Shown here: positions 8,943-19,198 of the stretch, in pieces
Layout of the letters: each line of letters opens with the position of its first letter
Numbering within the stretch: the stretch's first letter is position 1
Assembly (NCBI GenBank): GCA_018667335.1
Contig: JABIVD010000053.1
Location: 1-64,000, forward strand
From: Rhodospirillaceae bacterium
GTDB lineage: Bacteria; Pseudomonadota; Alphaproteobacteria; UBA6615
Reading direction: 5' to 3'
DNA length: 64,000 nucleotides
Translations under genes and position numbers: made by a program
Notes under the pieces: generated by a model
Database searches by the model: none
Told to the model about the DNA's origin: nothing
What the model saw: the letters and a program-made list of their open reading frames with translations, nothing else

Positions 8943-9140
8943 CTACAACCTGTCCTCAGGCTCGTCGCTGTTATCCGGCTCCGCTTTCTTCGGGAACCTC
9001 ACCTTGCCCTGGAGGTAAAGGATAAAGAGAAAGAAGGCCGCTGTGATAACGATCTGGAGCAGAATGAATGAATCGTCCAGCCAGATCGAAATAAGAGCCA
9101 AGGTTGCGAACGTGGCGCCCAGCGCGAGTTTAAAGATCAT
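8943..9140 (-). CDS. Small membrane protein, unknown function
   Basis: A 65-residue protein with two probable transmembrane helices (about residues 5–19 and 24–43) and a charged, acidic cytoplasmic tail (KKAEPDNSDEPEDRL). GGGGGGAT sits about 8 bases before the ATG, a good ribosome site, which supports it as a real gene. It is the last gene of the minus-strand run that begins with ilvD, 18 bases after the TPM-domain gene. Confidence 0.5.
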   Translation of the reverse strand: MIFKLALGATFATLALISIWLDDSFILLQIVITAAFFLFILYLQGKVRFPKKAEPDNSDEPEDRL

Positions 9141-9158
9141 CTGCCATATCCCCCCGGG

Positions 9159-9788
9159 CTAGCGCGCCCGCAATCCCCCGCAGGGCTTTCGTCCACGACC
9201 ACACAGCAGCAACAAAAGGAGCGCCAGCGCGACGACGGGGAGCAGAACCCGCTTGTCGATGATGAGATCAGACAGGTGACGGGTCTCGTCGGTCGCCTGA
9301 TCGACGCCCTCCTCCAGCATCACAAACAATTCGCGCAGGCCCGTCTCGAGGCCGATGTCGAACTGCCCGGCCCGAAACGCAGGCAGGATGACCCGCTGGA
9401 CCATCTGGCTCGAGCGCACGTCGATCATCGTGCCGCGCACCGGCGGGCCGAACTCCATGCGCACACGCCGTTCGGCGTCGGCGACGATCAGGATCGCCGA
9501 GTTGGGATATTTGGCGATGTTCCAGTGGTGCGCGAGATCCGCGCCATAGGCTTCGATCGACCGCCCACCCAGCTCGGGGATGGTCGCGACGATCACCCGG
9601 CCGCCGGTGTCTTTCTCATGCTGTGCGAGGAGCGCCGCCAGGCGCGTCTCATCGTCAGCTGCGATCAGGCCGGCTGAATCGACCACCAGGCCCGATTGCG
9701 CCGGGAACGGTGATTGCGCCAGGCTGGCAGCTGCGCCGAAACAGGTGAAGGCGGCAATCGCCAGAATATTTCGAATTGGTTTGAACAC
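9159..9788 (-). CDS. TPM-domain protein (YgcG-like)
   Basis: A 209-residue membrane-anchored extracytoplasmic protein. It has an N-terminal signal peptide (to about residue 25), a TPM domain (residues 30–150, with VVDSAGLI, GGRVIVATIPEL, SAILIVADAERRVRMEFG) and one C-terminal hydrophobic helix (RVLLPVVALALLLLLL) followed by basic residues. TPM domains are known from phosphatase-like and photosystem-assembly proteins; bacterial YgcG function is uncertain. Start codon is GTG at 9788. It follows the Gly-rich-tail membrane protein gene by 11 bases. Confidence 0.75.
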   Translation of the reverse strand: MFKPIRNILAIAAFTCFGAAASLAQSPFPAQSGLVVDSAGLIAADDETRLAALLAQHEKDTGGRVIVATIPELGGRSIEAYGADLAHHWNIAKYPNSAILIVADAERRVRMEFGPPVRGTMIDVRSSQMVQRVILPAFRAGQFDIGLETGLRELFVMLEEGVDQATDETRHLSDLIIDKRVLLPVVALALLLLLLCGRGRKPCGGLRAR

Positions 9789-9799
9789 CGTCGCCCCGG

Positions 9800-10219
9800 C
9801 TACATGTCTCCGCCGAGGCCACCACCAAGGCCACCGCCGATATCACCGCTGCCGTCGGCCCCGCCAAGTTCCGACATATCACCCGCATGGGCCGGGTTCG
9901 GCGCGTCGGTGGCCATGGCGCCACCGAGCATGAAGCCGGTCCAGAAGGTGAGTTCGGCGCCTCGCCCGTGCTGCTGGCCACGCAGGGCGAGCATCTCGTT
10001 CTCGACGGCGGAATTGGTCGCCATGGGCGCGTTACGCGGGCGTGCCTGCATCAACTGCTGTATCTGGAAACGCTGCCAGACTTTGTGGATCCGCCAGGCG
10101 GTGAGCGCAACCACGGCGCCGATCAGGATGACGACCGAGACCAGCCCGGAGTCGACCCTGTTGAGGACCGCCCAGATGACGACCAGCATGATCAAACCTT
10201 CGAACACTCGGCGCAGCAT
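9800..10219 (-). CDS. Membrane protein with Gly-rich C-terminus
   Basis: A 139-residue protein with an N-terminal membrane hairpin (two helices, residues 6–22 and 25–42), a basic/Gln-rich segment, a short hydrophobic stretch (FWTGFMLGG) and a Gly-rich end (GGGLGGGLGGDM). Gly-rich tails of this kind also occur at the end of YgcG-type TPM proteins, and here the gene lies directly upstream of a TPM gene. I infer a shared role at the envelope. No enzymatic motif is visible. Confidence 0.6.
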   Translation of the reverse strand: MLRRVFEGLIMLVVIWAVLNRVDSGLVSVVILIGAVVALTAWRIHKVWQRFQIQQLMQARPRNAPMATNSAVENEMLALRGQQHGRGAELTFWTGFMLGGAMATDAPNPAHAGDMSELGGADGSGDIGGGLGGGLGGDM

Positions 10220-10255
10220 GTCAGCCTCCCGCTATTTCGAGCGCGACCCTAGCAC

Positions 10256-11992
10256 TTAAAGATCCGCATACACGTGGGTTTCGGCCTTCGCTCCCGGATG
10301 CGTGATCGCCCCATACCGGGCGTCACCCACTGTCTGGGCGTATTTCCAAAGCGTGCCCGACTGGTAGTTGGTCTCGATCGGCGTCCAGGCCTTGCGGCGC
10401 TCATCCAGCTCGGCGTCGGTCAGATCGACACTCAGGGTTCCTGCGTCGGCATCGATGGTGATGATATCGCCATCCTTGAGCAGGCCGATCGGGCCGCCCA
10501 CGGCCGCCTCCGGGCCAACATGGCCGATGCAAAAGCCCCGCGTGCCGCCGGAGAAACGCCCGTCGGTGATCAGCGCGACCTTGTCGCCCATGCCCTGACC
10601 ATACAGCGCACCGGTCGTGGACAGCATCTCGCGCATGCCCGGGCCGCCCTTCGGCCCCTCGTTGCGGATCACCAGCACGTCGCCTTCTTCGTATTCGCGA
10701 TTGAGGACCGCCTGCAGGCAGTCTTCCTCGCGCTCGTACACCCGCGCCGGCCCCGTAAACTGGATCTTCTCCAGCCCCGCGATCTTCACGATCGCGCCCT
10801 GGGGGGCGAGGTTGCCCATCAGGCCGACGACGCCGCCGGTGGTCGAGATCGGGTTGGTGATCGGCCGCACCACGTCCTGCCCCTCGGGCAGTTTCACGTC
10901 GGCGTAGTTCTCGGCCAGGGTCTTGCCCGTGACCGTGATGCAGTCGCCATGCATGAAGCCGCCGTCGAGCAGCTCCTTGATGACCAGGCCGACGCCGCCG
11001 ACGTCGAACATATCCTTGGCGACATACTTCCCGCCCGGCTTGAGGTCGGCGATGTAAGGCGTCTTGCGGAAAATCTCGCAGACATCCATCAGGTCGAAGT
11101 CGATCCCCGCCTCGGCCGCCATGGCCGGTAGATGCAGGCCGGCATTGGTCGAGCCGCCGGTCGCCGCCACGATGGCCGCGGCGTTCTCGAACGCCTTGCG
11201 GGTGACGATGTCGCGCGGGCGCAGCTGGGTCTTGATCAGTTCCATCACCGCCTTGCCGCTGGCGACAGCATATGCGTCGCGGGTCTCATAGGGGGCCGGC
11301 GCACCGGCCGAATGGGGCAGCGCCAGGCCGATGGCCTCCGACACGCAGGCCATGGTGTTGGCCGTGAACTGGCCGCCGCACGCGCCGGCCGACGGGCATG
11401 CCGCGCATTCGAGCTCGAGCAGGTCTTCGTCCGACATGGTGCCGGCGGCATTCGCGCCCACACCCTCGAACACGTCGATGATGGTGACGTCCTTGCCCTT
11501 GAACTTGCCCGGCAGGATCGAGCCGCCATACATGAACACGGAGGGGACGTTGAGGCGGATCATCGCCATCATCAGGCCCGGCAGCGACTTGTCGCAGCCC
11601 GCGAGGCCGACCAGAGCATCATAGGAATGACCGCGCACGGTCAGCTCGGTCGAATCCGCGATGACTTCGCGGCTGACGAGCGACGAGCGCATGCCGTCAT
11701 GGCCCATGGCGATGCCGTCGGTCACGGTGATGGTCGTGAACTCGCGCGGCGTGCCGCCCGCCTCGCGCACGCCCGCCTTGGCCGCCTGGGCCTGGCGCGA
11801 CAGGGCGATGTTGCACGGTGCGGCCTCGTTCCAGGTCGTCACGACACCGACGAAGGGCTGGGCGATCTCTTCCGGCGTCATGCCCATCGCGTAATAGAAG
11901 GCGCGATGCGGTGCGCTGGTGTTGCCGACCGAGACGTGGCGGCTCGGCAGTTTCGATTTGTCCCATTCGCCGCCGGGTGTGTTGCCGTCCAT
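10256..11992 (-). CDS. ilvD: Dihydroxy-acid dehydratase
   Basis: Dehydrates 2,3-dihydroxy-3-methyl(iso)valerate in valine, leucine and isoleucine synthesis; a cytosolic Fe–S enzyme. The family signatures are present: [13 protein letters not shown] and [16 protein letters not shown] with the cluster-ligand cysteines, and [15 protein letters not shown] in the middle. ATG 11992 gives 578 residues, a normal length, and has an AAGGA site 8 bases upstream. An upstream extension to 12091 exists but looks like untranslated sequence. Three small membrane-protein genes follow on the same strand. Confidence 0.94.
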   Translation of the reverse strand: MDGNTPGGEWDKSKLPSRHVSVGNTSAPHRAFYYAMGMTPEEIAQPFVGVVTTWNEAAPCNIALSRQAQAAKAGVREAGGTPREFTTITVTDGIAMGHDGMRSSLVSREVIADSTELTVRGHSYDALVGLAGCDKSLPGLMMAMIRLNVPSVFMYGGSILPGKFKGKDVTIIDVFEGVGANAAGTMSDEDLLELECAACPSAGACGGQFTANTMACVSEAIGLALPHSAGAPAPYETRDAYAVASGKAVMELIKTQLRPRDIVTRKAFENAAAIVAATGGSTNAGLHLPAMAAEAGIDFDLMDVCEIFRKTPYIADLKPGGKYVAKDMFDVGGVGLVIKELLDGGFMHGDCITVTGKTLAENYADVKLPEGQDVVRPITNPISTTGGVVGLMGNLAPQGAIVKIAGLEKIQFTGPARVYEREEDCLQAVLNREYEEGDVLVIRNEGPKGGPGMREMLSTTGALYGQGMGDKVALITDGRFSGGTRGFCIGHVGPEAAVGGPIGLLKDGDIITIDADAGTLSVDLTDAELDERRKAWTPIETNYQSGTLWKYAQTVGDARYGAITHPGAKAETHVYADL

Positions 11993-12096
11993 GACCTGTT
12001 TCCTTCGTCTGATGCGGGCCGCAGCCCATAAATGAGTGTTCGCCGCGGAGCATAACCGCGGTAGCGAGTGGATGCCAGATGTCGACTTCAAACACC

Positions 12097-12182
12097 CGTC
12101 ATGCGCGGACTTGATCCGCGCATCTCATGCCGCCCGAGGTGAAACGAACCTCAAGATGCCCGGGTCTAGCCCGGGCATGACG
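12097..12182. repeat. R1 paired-palindrome repeat (copy 2)
   Basis: CGTCATGCGCGGACTTGATC begins one palindrome and a GCCCGGGCATGACG arm ends the second, with about 28 bases between them. Located between ilvD and the carboxymuconolactone-decarboxylase-family gene. Confidence 0.85.
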
Positions 12183-12240
12183 GAAATGGGCTGACGAGGC
12201 AACGCCCAACGATGACTTTGGAACGGCTTCCGGTAAGCTC

Positions 12241-12843
12241 CTACTCGGCCGCGTGTTTGCCGACGGTCCAGCCCTTGTCGCCCAGCAATCGCTCGCCGAT
12301 ATCGCGCATATCGCCTTCGAGTTCCGTCGCCATGCTGTCATTCCAGCGGTTGAGGAAACCGTAGAACGCAACGACCGCGTTGATCTCGACGATCTCGGCG
12401 TCCGTGAAGTGTTCCCGAAGGCGCGCGATATGCTCTTTCGTCACGAGGTTGGGGACCGATGCGGCGCATTGCGCGAATTCCAGCGCCGCCCTCTCGGCAT
12501 CCGAGAACAGCGGATTGGTCTCATACTCCCAGACCGCCGCGACCTTGGCCTCGTCGGTATCGTAGCCGGGGCGCATCGCGTTGGATGCCGTGTGAGACAC
12601 ACAGTACTGGCAGCCCGCCGTCTTGCTGGCGATGTTTCCAACCAACGCCTTCAGGCCCGGCGTCACATTTCCGTATTGGGTGAATGTTGCGGCGGCCAGC
12701 TCGACGAAGGCTTTGAAGATCGGCGGCCGGTGGGCCATCGTCAGCTGCGCGTTCGTGACAAACCCCATGCGGTCGTCCGAGCGCAGGAAATACTCTTCCA
12801 GCTCTGGCAAATCTTCGCGCTTGAGCGCGGGAATATGCGGCAT
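12241..12843 (-). CDS. Carboxymuconolactone decarboxylase / AhpD-like protein
   Basis: A 200-residue, all-helical protein of the AhpD/CMD superfamily. The redox-type centre Cys78-x-x-Cys81-x-x-His84 (CQYCVSHT) is intact, which fits the peroxidase-related alkylhydroperoxidase subgroup rather than true γ-carboxymuconolactone decarboxylases. It lies just downstream of valS on the same strand, 38 bases away, perhaps by chance. The physiological reductant and substrate are not evident. Confidence 0.8.
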   Translation of the reverse strand: MPHIPALKREDLPELEEYFLRSDDRMGFVTNAQLTMAHRPPIFKAFVELAAATFTQYGNVTPGLKALVGNIASKTAGCQYCVSHTASNAMRPGYDTDEAKVAAVWEYETNPLFSDAERAALEFAQCAASVPNLVTKEHIARLREHFTDAEIVEINAVVAFYGFLNRWNDSMATELEGDMRDIGERLLGDKGWTVGKHAAE

Positions 12844-12881
12844 CGATCAGGCTCCGGTGAAGTGACCAAAACCCGATCGTA

Positions 12882-15626
12882 TCAGGCAGCGCTCAATCGT
12901 TCGAGGGCACCCTGGAGCTTGGCCTTGGCGTCGGCGGCATCGGCGCGCCGTTCATGCTGTTCGGCCACCACCGCTTCGGGCGCATTGGCGAGGAACTTCT
13001 CGTTCGCCAATTTCTTGTCGATGCCGGAGATCTCCTTGTCCTGCTTGGCGATCTCCTTCGCCAGGCGGTCGCGCTCGGCTTCGAGGTCGATGATGTCGGC
13101 CAGCGGCAGCGCCACGGTCGCCTCGTTGAGCACGATCTGCACCGCGCCCTCGGGCAGCTCCGCGCCGACCGCGACGTCTTCGAGACGCGCGAGCCGCAGG
13201 ATCTGATCGCGGTTGCGGCCCAGACGCGCCTGGGTCTCGTCGCTGGCGTCGCGCAGAATCGCGGGAATCTTCGCGCCGCCCGGCACATTCACTTCGTTGC
13301 GCACCGCGCGCACCTCGCCGATGAACTGGACCACCCAGTCCAGCTCGGCCTTGGCACCGGCATCGACCGGCGCAATATCGTTCGCCGGCCATGCGGCGTG
13401 GATCAGCATGCCCTCATCATCGCCGAAATGTTCCCAAAGCTCCTCGGTGATGAACGGCATGAACGGGTGCAGAATTCGCAGGATCTGCTGCAGGGTCCAG
13501 CCGGCCACGGCGCGGGTCTCGGCCTTGGCCGCCTCGTCGTCGCCCTGGAACACGGGCTTGGCGAATTCGACATACCAGTCGCAGAAGGTGTGCCAGGTGA
13601 ACTGGTAGATCGCACCCGCCGCCTGGTCGAACCTGTACTCCTCGAGCGCCTGGCTCACGGCAGTCGTCGTCTCGGCCACGCCGCCGACAATCCACTTGTT
13701 GAGTGTGAGCTCGACCTTCGCCGGATCGAATTCCGGGCCCGGTGCCGCGCATTCGTTCATCTGGCAGAAGCGCGCGGCGTTCCAGAGCTTGGTCCCGAAG
13801 TTCCGGTAACCCTGCACACGTGACATCGCCAGCTTGATGTCGCGGCCCATCGCCGCCATGGCGGTCAGGGTAAAGCGCAGGGCATCGGCGCCGTACTCGT
13901 CGATCACCTCGAGCGGATCCATGACGTTGCCCTTCGACTTGGACATCTTCGCACCCTTCTCGTCGCGGACAAGGGCGTGGATGTACACCTCGTGGAACGG
14001 GATCTCGTCCATGAAGTGCAACCCCATCATCATCATCCGGGCGACCCAGAAGAAGATGATGTCGAAGCCGGTGATCAGGACGCTCGTCGGGTAGTAGCGC
14101 CCCACCTCGGGCGTCTCCTCCGGCCAGCCAAGCGTCGAGAACGGCCAGAGTGCGGAGGAGAACCAGGTGTCGAGCACGTCGGGATCGCGGGTGAGCGTGG
14201 TCGGCTTGCCGTAATGCGCCTCGGCGGCTGCCAGGGCGGCCTCTTCACTCTCGGCCACGAAAATCTCGTCGTCGGGCCCGTACCAGGCGGGAATCTGATG
14301 TCCCCACCAGAGCTGGCGCGAGATGCACCAGGGCTGAATGTTCCGCAGCCACTCGAAATAGGTCTTGGACCAGTTCTCCGGCACGAATTTCGTGTCGCCC
14401 TTCTCCACCGCGGCAATCGCCGGCTTCGCGAGAGTCTCGGCGTCGACATACCATTGGTCGGTCAGCCAGGGCTCGATCACCACGTCGGAGCGGTCACCGA
14501 ACGGCACCATGTGACGGTTCGGCTCGATCTCGGCCACCAGGCCGCGGGCTTCCATCTCGGCGACGATCTTCTCGCGCGCCGTAAAACGGTCGAGCCCGTT
14601 ATAGGCGGCGATCGCCGCATCGGGATCGCCCCAATCCGAGGCCTCCGTGTCGGCGCGGAATTCTTCGGTGTCGATGTCGACCACGGCCGAGGCATCGAAG
14701 ACATTGATCATGCCGAGCCCGGTGCGACGCCCGACCTCGAAATCGTTGAAGTCATGCGCCGGCGTGATCTTCACCGCGCCCGAACCCTGCTCCGGGTCCG
14801 CATAGCTGTCGGCGACGATTTTGATCTTGCGGCCGGTGATCGGCAGGATCGCGAACTTGCCGATGATGTCCTGGAAGCGCTCGTCTTCCGGATGCACGGC
14901 GACGCCGGTGTCGCCCAGCATGGTCTCGGGGCGCGTCGTGGCGACGGTCACGAACCGGCCGGTCTCGCCTTCGATGGGATAGCGGAAATACCAGAGATGG
15001 CTGTCCACTTCCTTCTGCACCACTTCGAGATCGGAGATCGCGGTGTGGAGCTTGGGGTCCCAGTTCACAAGGCGCTTGTCCTTGAAGATGAGGCCCTGGC
15101 CATGCAGCTCGACGAAGACCTTGAGGACGGCCTTCGAGAGCCCCTCGTCCATCGTGAACCGTTCGCGCGACCAATCACACGAAGCGCCCAGCCGCTTGAG
15201 CTGATTGATGATCGTGCCGCCGGATTCGTCTTTCCAGGCCCAGACCTTTTCGAGGAAATCCTCGCGCCCGATCAGCTTCTCGTTCTCGTCGTCGAGCGCA
15301 CGCCCGCGATCGAGCCGGATACCGTCTTCGGCGAGTTGCCGTTCGACAACCATCTGCGTGGCGATGCCCGCATGGTCCGTTCCCGGCTGCCACAGCGTGT
15401 CGTAACCCTGCATGCGCCGCCAGCGGACCAGTAGATCCTGCAGCGTGTTGTTGAGGGCATGCCCCATATGCAGGCTGCCGGTCACATTGGGTGGCGGAAT
15501 GACGATGGTGTAGGTCGCGTTCTGCGTGCGGCCGCATGCGAACGCATCGCTGGATTCCCAACGTTCATAGAGGCGCGTCTCGATTTCGGCGGGCGCGTAT
15601 GTCTTTTCGAGGTTCGTCATGGTCAC
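12882..15626 (-). CDS. valS: Valyl-tRNA synthetase
   Basis: This 914-residue class I synthetase charges tRNA-Val. The HIGH-type motif appears as LHMGHALNNT near residue 55 and KMSKSKGN near residue 560. The large editing insertion lies between them and a C-terminal coiled coil occupies roughly residues 835–914. Length is typical. Downstream of popZ on the same strand, in the order pcm–tolC–popZ–valS that is familiar in Alphaproteobacteria. Confidence 0.97.
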   Translation of the reverse strand: MTMTNLEKTYAPAEIETRLYERWESSDAFACGRTQNATYTIVIPPPNVTGSLHMGHALNNTLQDLLVRWRRMQGYDTLWQPGTDHAGIATQMVVERQLAEDGIRLDRGRALDDENEKLIGREDFLEKVWAWKDESGGTIINQLKRLGASCDWSRERFTMDEGLSKAVLKVFVELHGQGLIFKDKRLVNWDPKLHTAISDLEVVQKEVDSHLWYFRYPIEGETGRFVTVATTRPETMLGDTGVAVHPEDERFQDIIGKFAILPITGRKIKIVADSYADPEQGSGAVKITPAHDFNDFEVGRRTGLGMINVFDASAVVDIDTEEFRADTEASDWGDPDAAIAAYNGLDRFTAREKIVAEMEARGLVAEIEPNRHMVPFGDRSDVVIEPWLTDQWYVDAETLAKPAIAAVEKGDTKFVPENWSKTYFEWLRNIQPWCISRQLWWGHQIPAWYGPDDEIFVAESEEAALAAAEAHYGKPTTLTRDPDVLDTWFSSALWPFSTLGWPEETPEVGRYYPTSVLITGFDIIFFWVARMMMMGLHFMDEIPFHEVYIHALVRDEKGAKMSKSKGNVMDPLEVIDEYGADALRFTLTAMAAMGRDIKLAMSRVQGYRNFGTKLWNAARFCQMNECAAPGPEFDPAKVELTLNKWIVGGVAETTTAVSQALEEYRFDQAAGAIYQFTWHTFCDWYVEFAKPVFQGDDEAAKAETRAVAGWTLQQILRILHPFMPFITEELWEHFGDDEGMLIHAAWPANDIAPVDAGAKAELDWVVQFIGEVRAVRNEVNVPGGAKIPAILRDASDETQARLGRNRDQILRLARLEDVAVGAELPEGAVQIVLNEATVALPLADIIDLEAERDRLAKEIAKQDKEISGIDKKLANEKFLANAPEAVVAEQHERRADAADAKAKLQGALERLSAA

Positions 15627-15755
15627 GTGGCTTTGCGTGGTCGCAGCATCGGTCGCAAGGTTGCGTACCGCGCTGCTGTTTAGCGAAGCACGCGCGCCGC
15701 GGCTAGACCCTACGGGGTGCCATCGACAACCAATCAGATCTGAACGGAGGCAGGC

Positions 15756-16376
15756 TTACTTGGCGCGCTTGGCGATACGTTCGACTTCTTCGCGCACGAT
15801 GCCGTCAACAATCTCTGGCAAATTGTCGTCCAGCCACTGCTTGAGAACCGGCCGCAAGACGTCTTTAACCAGCTGCTCGAGCGTCTGGTTGCCATCGCCG
15901 ACTGCTGCATTTGCTGCCAGCACAGCGGTCAAACCCGACATGGATGCGGCGCTGACTTCCTCGACCTCTTCGGAAATCAGCTTGTCATCATCGACCACCA
16001 TCAAATCTTCGACAGGATCAGGTTCCGACTCTGGCTCGGGTTCCGGCTCTGGCTCGGGTTCCGGCTCTGGCTCGGGTTCCGGCTCTGGCTCGGGTTCCGG
16101 CTCTGGCTCGGGTTCCGGCTCGGGTTCCAAATCTTGCCCGTCGTCAATCACATCGGTCAGCACGAGGATATCGTCGTCGAGTTCATCTTCCGGCGCGTCT
16201 TCGACAGCATCGGGTTCGTCGTCGACTGCCTCGACAGCAGGCGCGTCGTCGTCGGAATCTGCGACCACGACTTCGTCGTCGGATTCCCCTTCGTCATCCT
16301 CGGAAATAATCCGACGGATCGACGCGAGGATCTCCTCCATCGACGGTTCTTGCTGATCGGCGTTCGTGTCACTCAT
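15756..16376 (-). CDS. popZ: PopZ-like polar organizing protein (DUF2497)
   Basis: A 206-residue acidic protein with the PopZ design. The N-terminal helix motif [18 protein letters not shown] is at residues 10–27. A long acidic, proline/glutamate-rich linker (residues 28–150) contains an almost pure EP dipeptide run, and the C-terminal helical multimerisation region has [17 protein letters not shown] and [19 protein letters not shown]. In Caulobacter PopZ forms a polar matrix that anchors the ParB–parS centromere; the same role is inferred here. Upstream is tolC, downstream valS. Confidence 0.87.
   Translation of the reverse strand: MSDTNADQQEPSMEEILASIRRIISEDDEGESDDEVVVADSDDDAPAVEAVDDEPDAVEDAPEDELDDDILVLTDVIDDGQDLEPEPEPEPEPEPEPEPEPEPEPEPEPEPEPEPESEPDPVEDLMVVDDDKLISEEVEEVSAASMSGLTAVLAANAAVGDGNQTLEQLVKDVLRPVLKQWLDDNLPEIVDGIVREEVERIAKRAK
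16021..16122. repeat. 18-bp tandem repeat inside popZ
   Basis: Five consecutive 18-bp units GGTTCCGGCTCTGGCTCG (plus-strand reading; the first has one change) and a 12-bp partial unit. On the minus strand each unit encodes EPEPEP, so copy-number change would lengthen or shorten the PopZ linker in frame. Confidence 0.95.
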
Positions 16377-16449
16377 GGTCGAATGTGATCGCAGAAAATG
16401 GTTAATGACAACTGAACACAGACTAGAAACACAATTGAGTCCGGACCAG

Positions 16450-16470
16450 TTAAAACCTCGCCGCGAGGTT
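16450..16470 (-). terminator. Probable Rho-independent terminator after tolC
   Basis: Read on the minus strand, AACCTCG-CGG-CGAGGTT forms a perfect 7-bp stem with a 3-base loop followed by TTTTA. It lies 26 bases beyond the tolC stop codon and before popZ. The T-run is short. Confidence 0.55.
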
Positions 16471-16495
16471 CTATTGCATGTTGTGGGTGGTCTTT

Positions 16496-17872
16496 TTAAT
16501 TCTCGTCCGCGATGTCGGAGCCAAAGAGCCGGTCCTCGACGTCCCGGAAATTTCGGGTCGGGTCATAGATTGCAACCGGCAAATCCAGATCCTGGGCTGT
16601 CAGTCGACCGATCGCCTGAAGCACTTGGTAGGCCGCAACAATCTCATCGCGCTGCGCCACGACGAGATCGACGCGGGCATCGAGAAGCTCCTGCTCCGCA
16701 TCCAACACATCGAGGACGGTGCGTGAACCGACCTGGGCTTCCTGCTGAACACCCTCGAACGCGATCTCCTGTGCGGAAACTTCCGCCTCACCGGAAACGA
16801 TACGAGACGATGCAGACTTCAGGTCCGCCCAACTCTGGCGCGCAGATTCCTGTGCCTGTCTTTCTTCTTCGGCCAGCGACAGGAGCGATTGATTTGCGGA
16901 CTGTTTTGCCGCGCGAATACGCGAGTAAACATCCCCGGCCTGATAAAGCGGCACAGTCAGGTTCAACGTGACCGACTGCTCGGTCGTGACGGTATCCGCC
17001 CCGAGTACATCCTTGTTCCTCTCGAGTTCACCAGCGAGCGACAGCGTCGGGAGCAATTCACCCGCGATCAGGTCAATATTGTCGCGATCGGCGCGTTCAC
17101 TGAAATCTTGCGAAACAACGTCCGGATTGTTCGTCTTCGCCTGATTGACCGCATCTTCTTCTGTGGATGGCAAACCCGCCGGCAAAGTGGGGCGCTCGAG
17201 CACACCCGGTGCCGTTCCGATGACTTCGACATAGTCGGCGCTGGAAGAATCGAGGTTGCCCTGAGCTTCTGTGCGCTCGGAAACGGACTGCGCCAGTCGG
17301 CTGTCGGCCTGCGCGACATCCGTTCGGGTCAGTTCACCAACTTCGAAGCGATCTGCCGTTGCCTGCCGCTCCTGCTCGAGCACGCGAACATTGTTCTCGC
17401 GAAGCGACAGGATTACCCGGTCCCGCACAACGTTGATATATGCCGTGACGGCCTGAAGAAGGACCGACTGCTCGGTAGTAATCAGATCGGCGCGGCCCGC
17501 TGCCACAAGGTTCTGAGCCCGATCAGTTTCGGAAAGGGTCCGGAATCCGCGAAACAGATTTTGCGAAACATTCAGAGAAATCGTCTGGAGCTGATCGGTG
17601 TTCTTTATGTCGGGTGCCGAAGTGTTGAAATCGCGGTCGCGTTTGCGCAGGCCGTAGGACGAATCGATTTCCACCTCTGGCCGCCAGTTCGACAGGGCCT
17701 GGGGCACGCTTTCATCGGTGGCGCGCAATCCGGCGCGCTCAGAGGCGAGTTCAGGATTTGTCTCATAGGTCTGCGCCAACGCCTCGCGGAGGCTCTCCGC
17801 ATCGGCCGTGGTCGCGCTCACGCCCAGAAAGGCCAACAGCGCCACTGCACTCAATCCGTACCTTAGGTTCAT
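16496..17872 (-). CDS. tolC: TolC-family outer membrane efflux protein
   Basis: A 458-residue outer-membrane channel protein of the TolC family, used with type I secretion or RND efflux pumps. It has a signal peptide ([17 protein letters not shown]… cleaved near ADA-ES) and two OEP repeats. The first includes [20 protein letters not shown] and the second the typical [17 protein letters not shown]…[10 protein letters not shown]. Length fits the family. It is between pcm and popZ, its usual alphaproteobacterial position, with no dedicated membrane-fusion or inner-membrane pump gene nearby. Confidence 0.92.
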   Translation of the reverse strand: MNLRYGLSAVALLAFLGVSATTADAESLREALAQTYETNPELASERAGLRATDESVPQALSNWRPEVEIDSSYGLRKRDRDFNTSAPDIKNTDQLQTISLNVSQNLFRGFRTLSETDRAQNLVAAGRADLITTEQSVLLQAVTAYINVVRDRVILSLRENNVRVLEQERQATADRFEVGELTRTDVAQADSRLAQSVSERTEAQGNLDSSSADYVEVIGTAPGVLERPTLPAGLPSTEEDAVNQAKTNNPDVVSQDFSERADRDNIDLIAGELLPTLSLAGELERNKDVLGADTVTTEQSVTLNLTVPLYQAGDVYSRIRAAKQSANQSLLSLAEEERQAQESARQSWADLKSASSRIVSGEAEVSAQEIAFEGVQQEAQVGSRTVLDVLDAEQELLDARVDLVVAQRDEIVAAYQVLQAIGRLTAQDLDLPVAIYDPTRNFRDVEDRLFGSDIADEN

Positions 17873-17977
17873 GCCCGAAAGCTCTTCTCAAAAGTTAGAA
17901 TTCAGCGCCGCCAACATGCTGGCGCGCCTGCCAAAAGTGCATTCGCAAGGTGCCCGAGCGCCCGCCCAAATGCAAAC

Positions 17978-18640
17978 TCAGAATACAAACTCCGCTGCCG
18001 CCTCGAACCCGGGCAGCGGCCGGGTGCCTGCATCGAAGATCTGGCGGCCGGAAAGCCCCTGCTCGATTTTGGTCATGACAGATGCGCGACCCAGGACACC
18101 GTTTTCGGCACCGCCGATAACCGCAACAACGCGCCCGCCGGGCGCAACCTGATCGGCGATAATAGCCGGAATCTCGGGCACAGCGCCGCCAACGAAGACC
18201 AAATCATATGGTGCCTGTCCGGCATATCCGTCCGCCAGGGGTGCCTCGACAACGGCGACATTGTCGATCCCGAGATGGTTGATCAGCATGGAAGCGGTCT
18301 CGACCAGTTGCGGATCGGCTTCAACGGCCACCACCGGGCCGGCCAAAGTACCGATCACGGCCGCGTCGTATCCCGTACCCGCGCCGATCACGAGCACCGA
18401 ATCGGTCGCGCCGATATCGAGGGCCTGCACCAGCCGAGCGAGGACCACCGGCTCCATCATGTGGCGTCCCGGCGCGATCTCGATATCCTCGTCGACATAG
18501 GCGATACCCTGCCGTGACTTGTCGACGAACATCTCACGCGGCAGCGTGCCCATCGCGTCGAGAATACGAATGTCCGTAACCTTGGTGGGCCGAAGCTGAC
18601 AGTCCACCATATTGCGCCGCGCGCTTTCGAAATCACTCAT
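17978..18640 (-). CDS. pcm: Protein-L-isoaspartate O-methyltransferase family protein
   Basis: A 220-residue SAM-dependent methyltransferase; Pcm repairs isoaspartyl residues in damaged proteins. Visible are the N-terminal ARRNMVDCQLRPTKV, the SAM-binding motif I VLVIGAGTGYDAAV and LVFVGGAVPEIP. I choose ATG 18640 (MSDFESARRN), which is where homologues begin; an upstream in-frame extension to 18706 is probably not coding. The shorter alphaproteobacterial form next to tolC is often annotated as Pcm but its in vivo substrate is rarely tested. Confidence 0.87.
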   Translation of the reverse strand: MSDFESARRNMVDCQLRPTKVTDIRILDAMGTLPREMFVDKSRQGIAYVDEDIEIAPGRHMMEPVVLARLVQALDIGATDSVLVIGAGTGYDAAVIGTLAGPVVAVEADPQLVETASMLINHLGIDNVAVVEAPLADGYAGQAPYDLVFVGGAVPEIPAIIADQVAPGGRVVAVIGGAENGVLGRASVMTKIEQGLSGRQIFDAGTRPLPGFEAAAEFVF

Positions 18641-18807
18641 CGTCGGAAAACCCGTTCTCGTCGTTCGTCGGAGGCCTTCGAACTTATAAAACTCGGCCCG
18701 CCGCAAAACAATCGTGCAAAGCCGATCACTGATATGCGGTTGGGGACTTCCAATCCAAGCGCAATTCTGGGATATGAAGCGCCGTCGCTGAATTGCGCAC
18801 TCGTACC

Positions 18808-18881
18808 GGCCCGGTGGCAGAGTGGCTATGCAGAGGACTGCAAATCCTTGTACGTCGGTTCGATTCCGGCCCGGGCCTCCA
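18808..18881 (+). tRNA. tRNA-Cys (GCA)
   Basis: 74-nt cloverleaf with the 3' CCA encoded. The acceptor stem pairs GGCCCGG (18808–18814) with CCGGGCC (18871–18877), the anticodon loop reads CTGCAAA (anticodon GCA), and the T arm contains GGTTCGATTCC. Confidence 0.97.
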
Positions 18882-19198
18882 ATTCCTTGCTGTTCGCAGC
18901 TAACGCACTGATCCCAATGCGGTTTGTGTCAGCGGTTTCGCCAGCGTCTTTGCGCTTCGCCAATCCGTTCTTCTTTTGCACCAATTTCGCAAAGCTCTGG
19001 CTTGCCAACCTGGGTCGATTGACCGACCCGGTATAAATCGTCGCATGCTGTTCCGACGACGGACCGGATCGAACCGAAACGCGCAGAATTGCTGTTTCTT
19101 TGTAGCTGGCGGAAGTTTTCTAACCGGGCGGTTTTTGTCGCTGTGAGGCCGCAAACGCCCGGGCGCTTGATGTCCGTTGTCCGATCGCTTCTATTGAT
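18882..19198. other. Long gap without a gene
   Basis: About 320 bases between tRNA-Cys and the catabolic operon. I see no convincing reading frame, RNA gene or repeat. The last 25 bases may hold a weak promoter (TTGTCC at 19177, 17-bp spacing to TCTATC at 19200) overlapping the palindrome annotated next. Confidence 0.4.

Noticed and set aside
15619-16356. Plus-strand open frame rich in Ser/Gly repeats
   Set aside because: It is the antisense of popZ; the SGSGSG run is the complement of the EP minisatellite and has no ribosome site.
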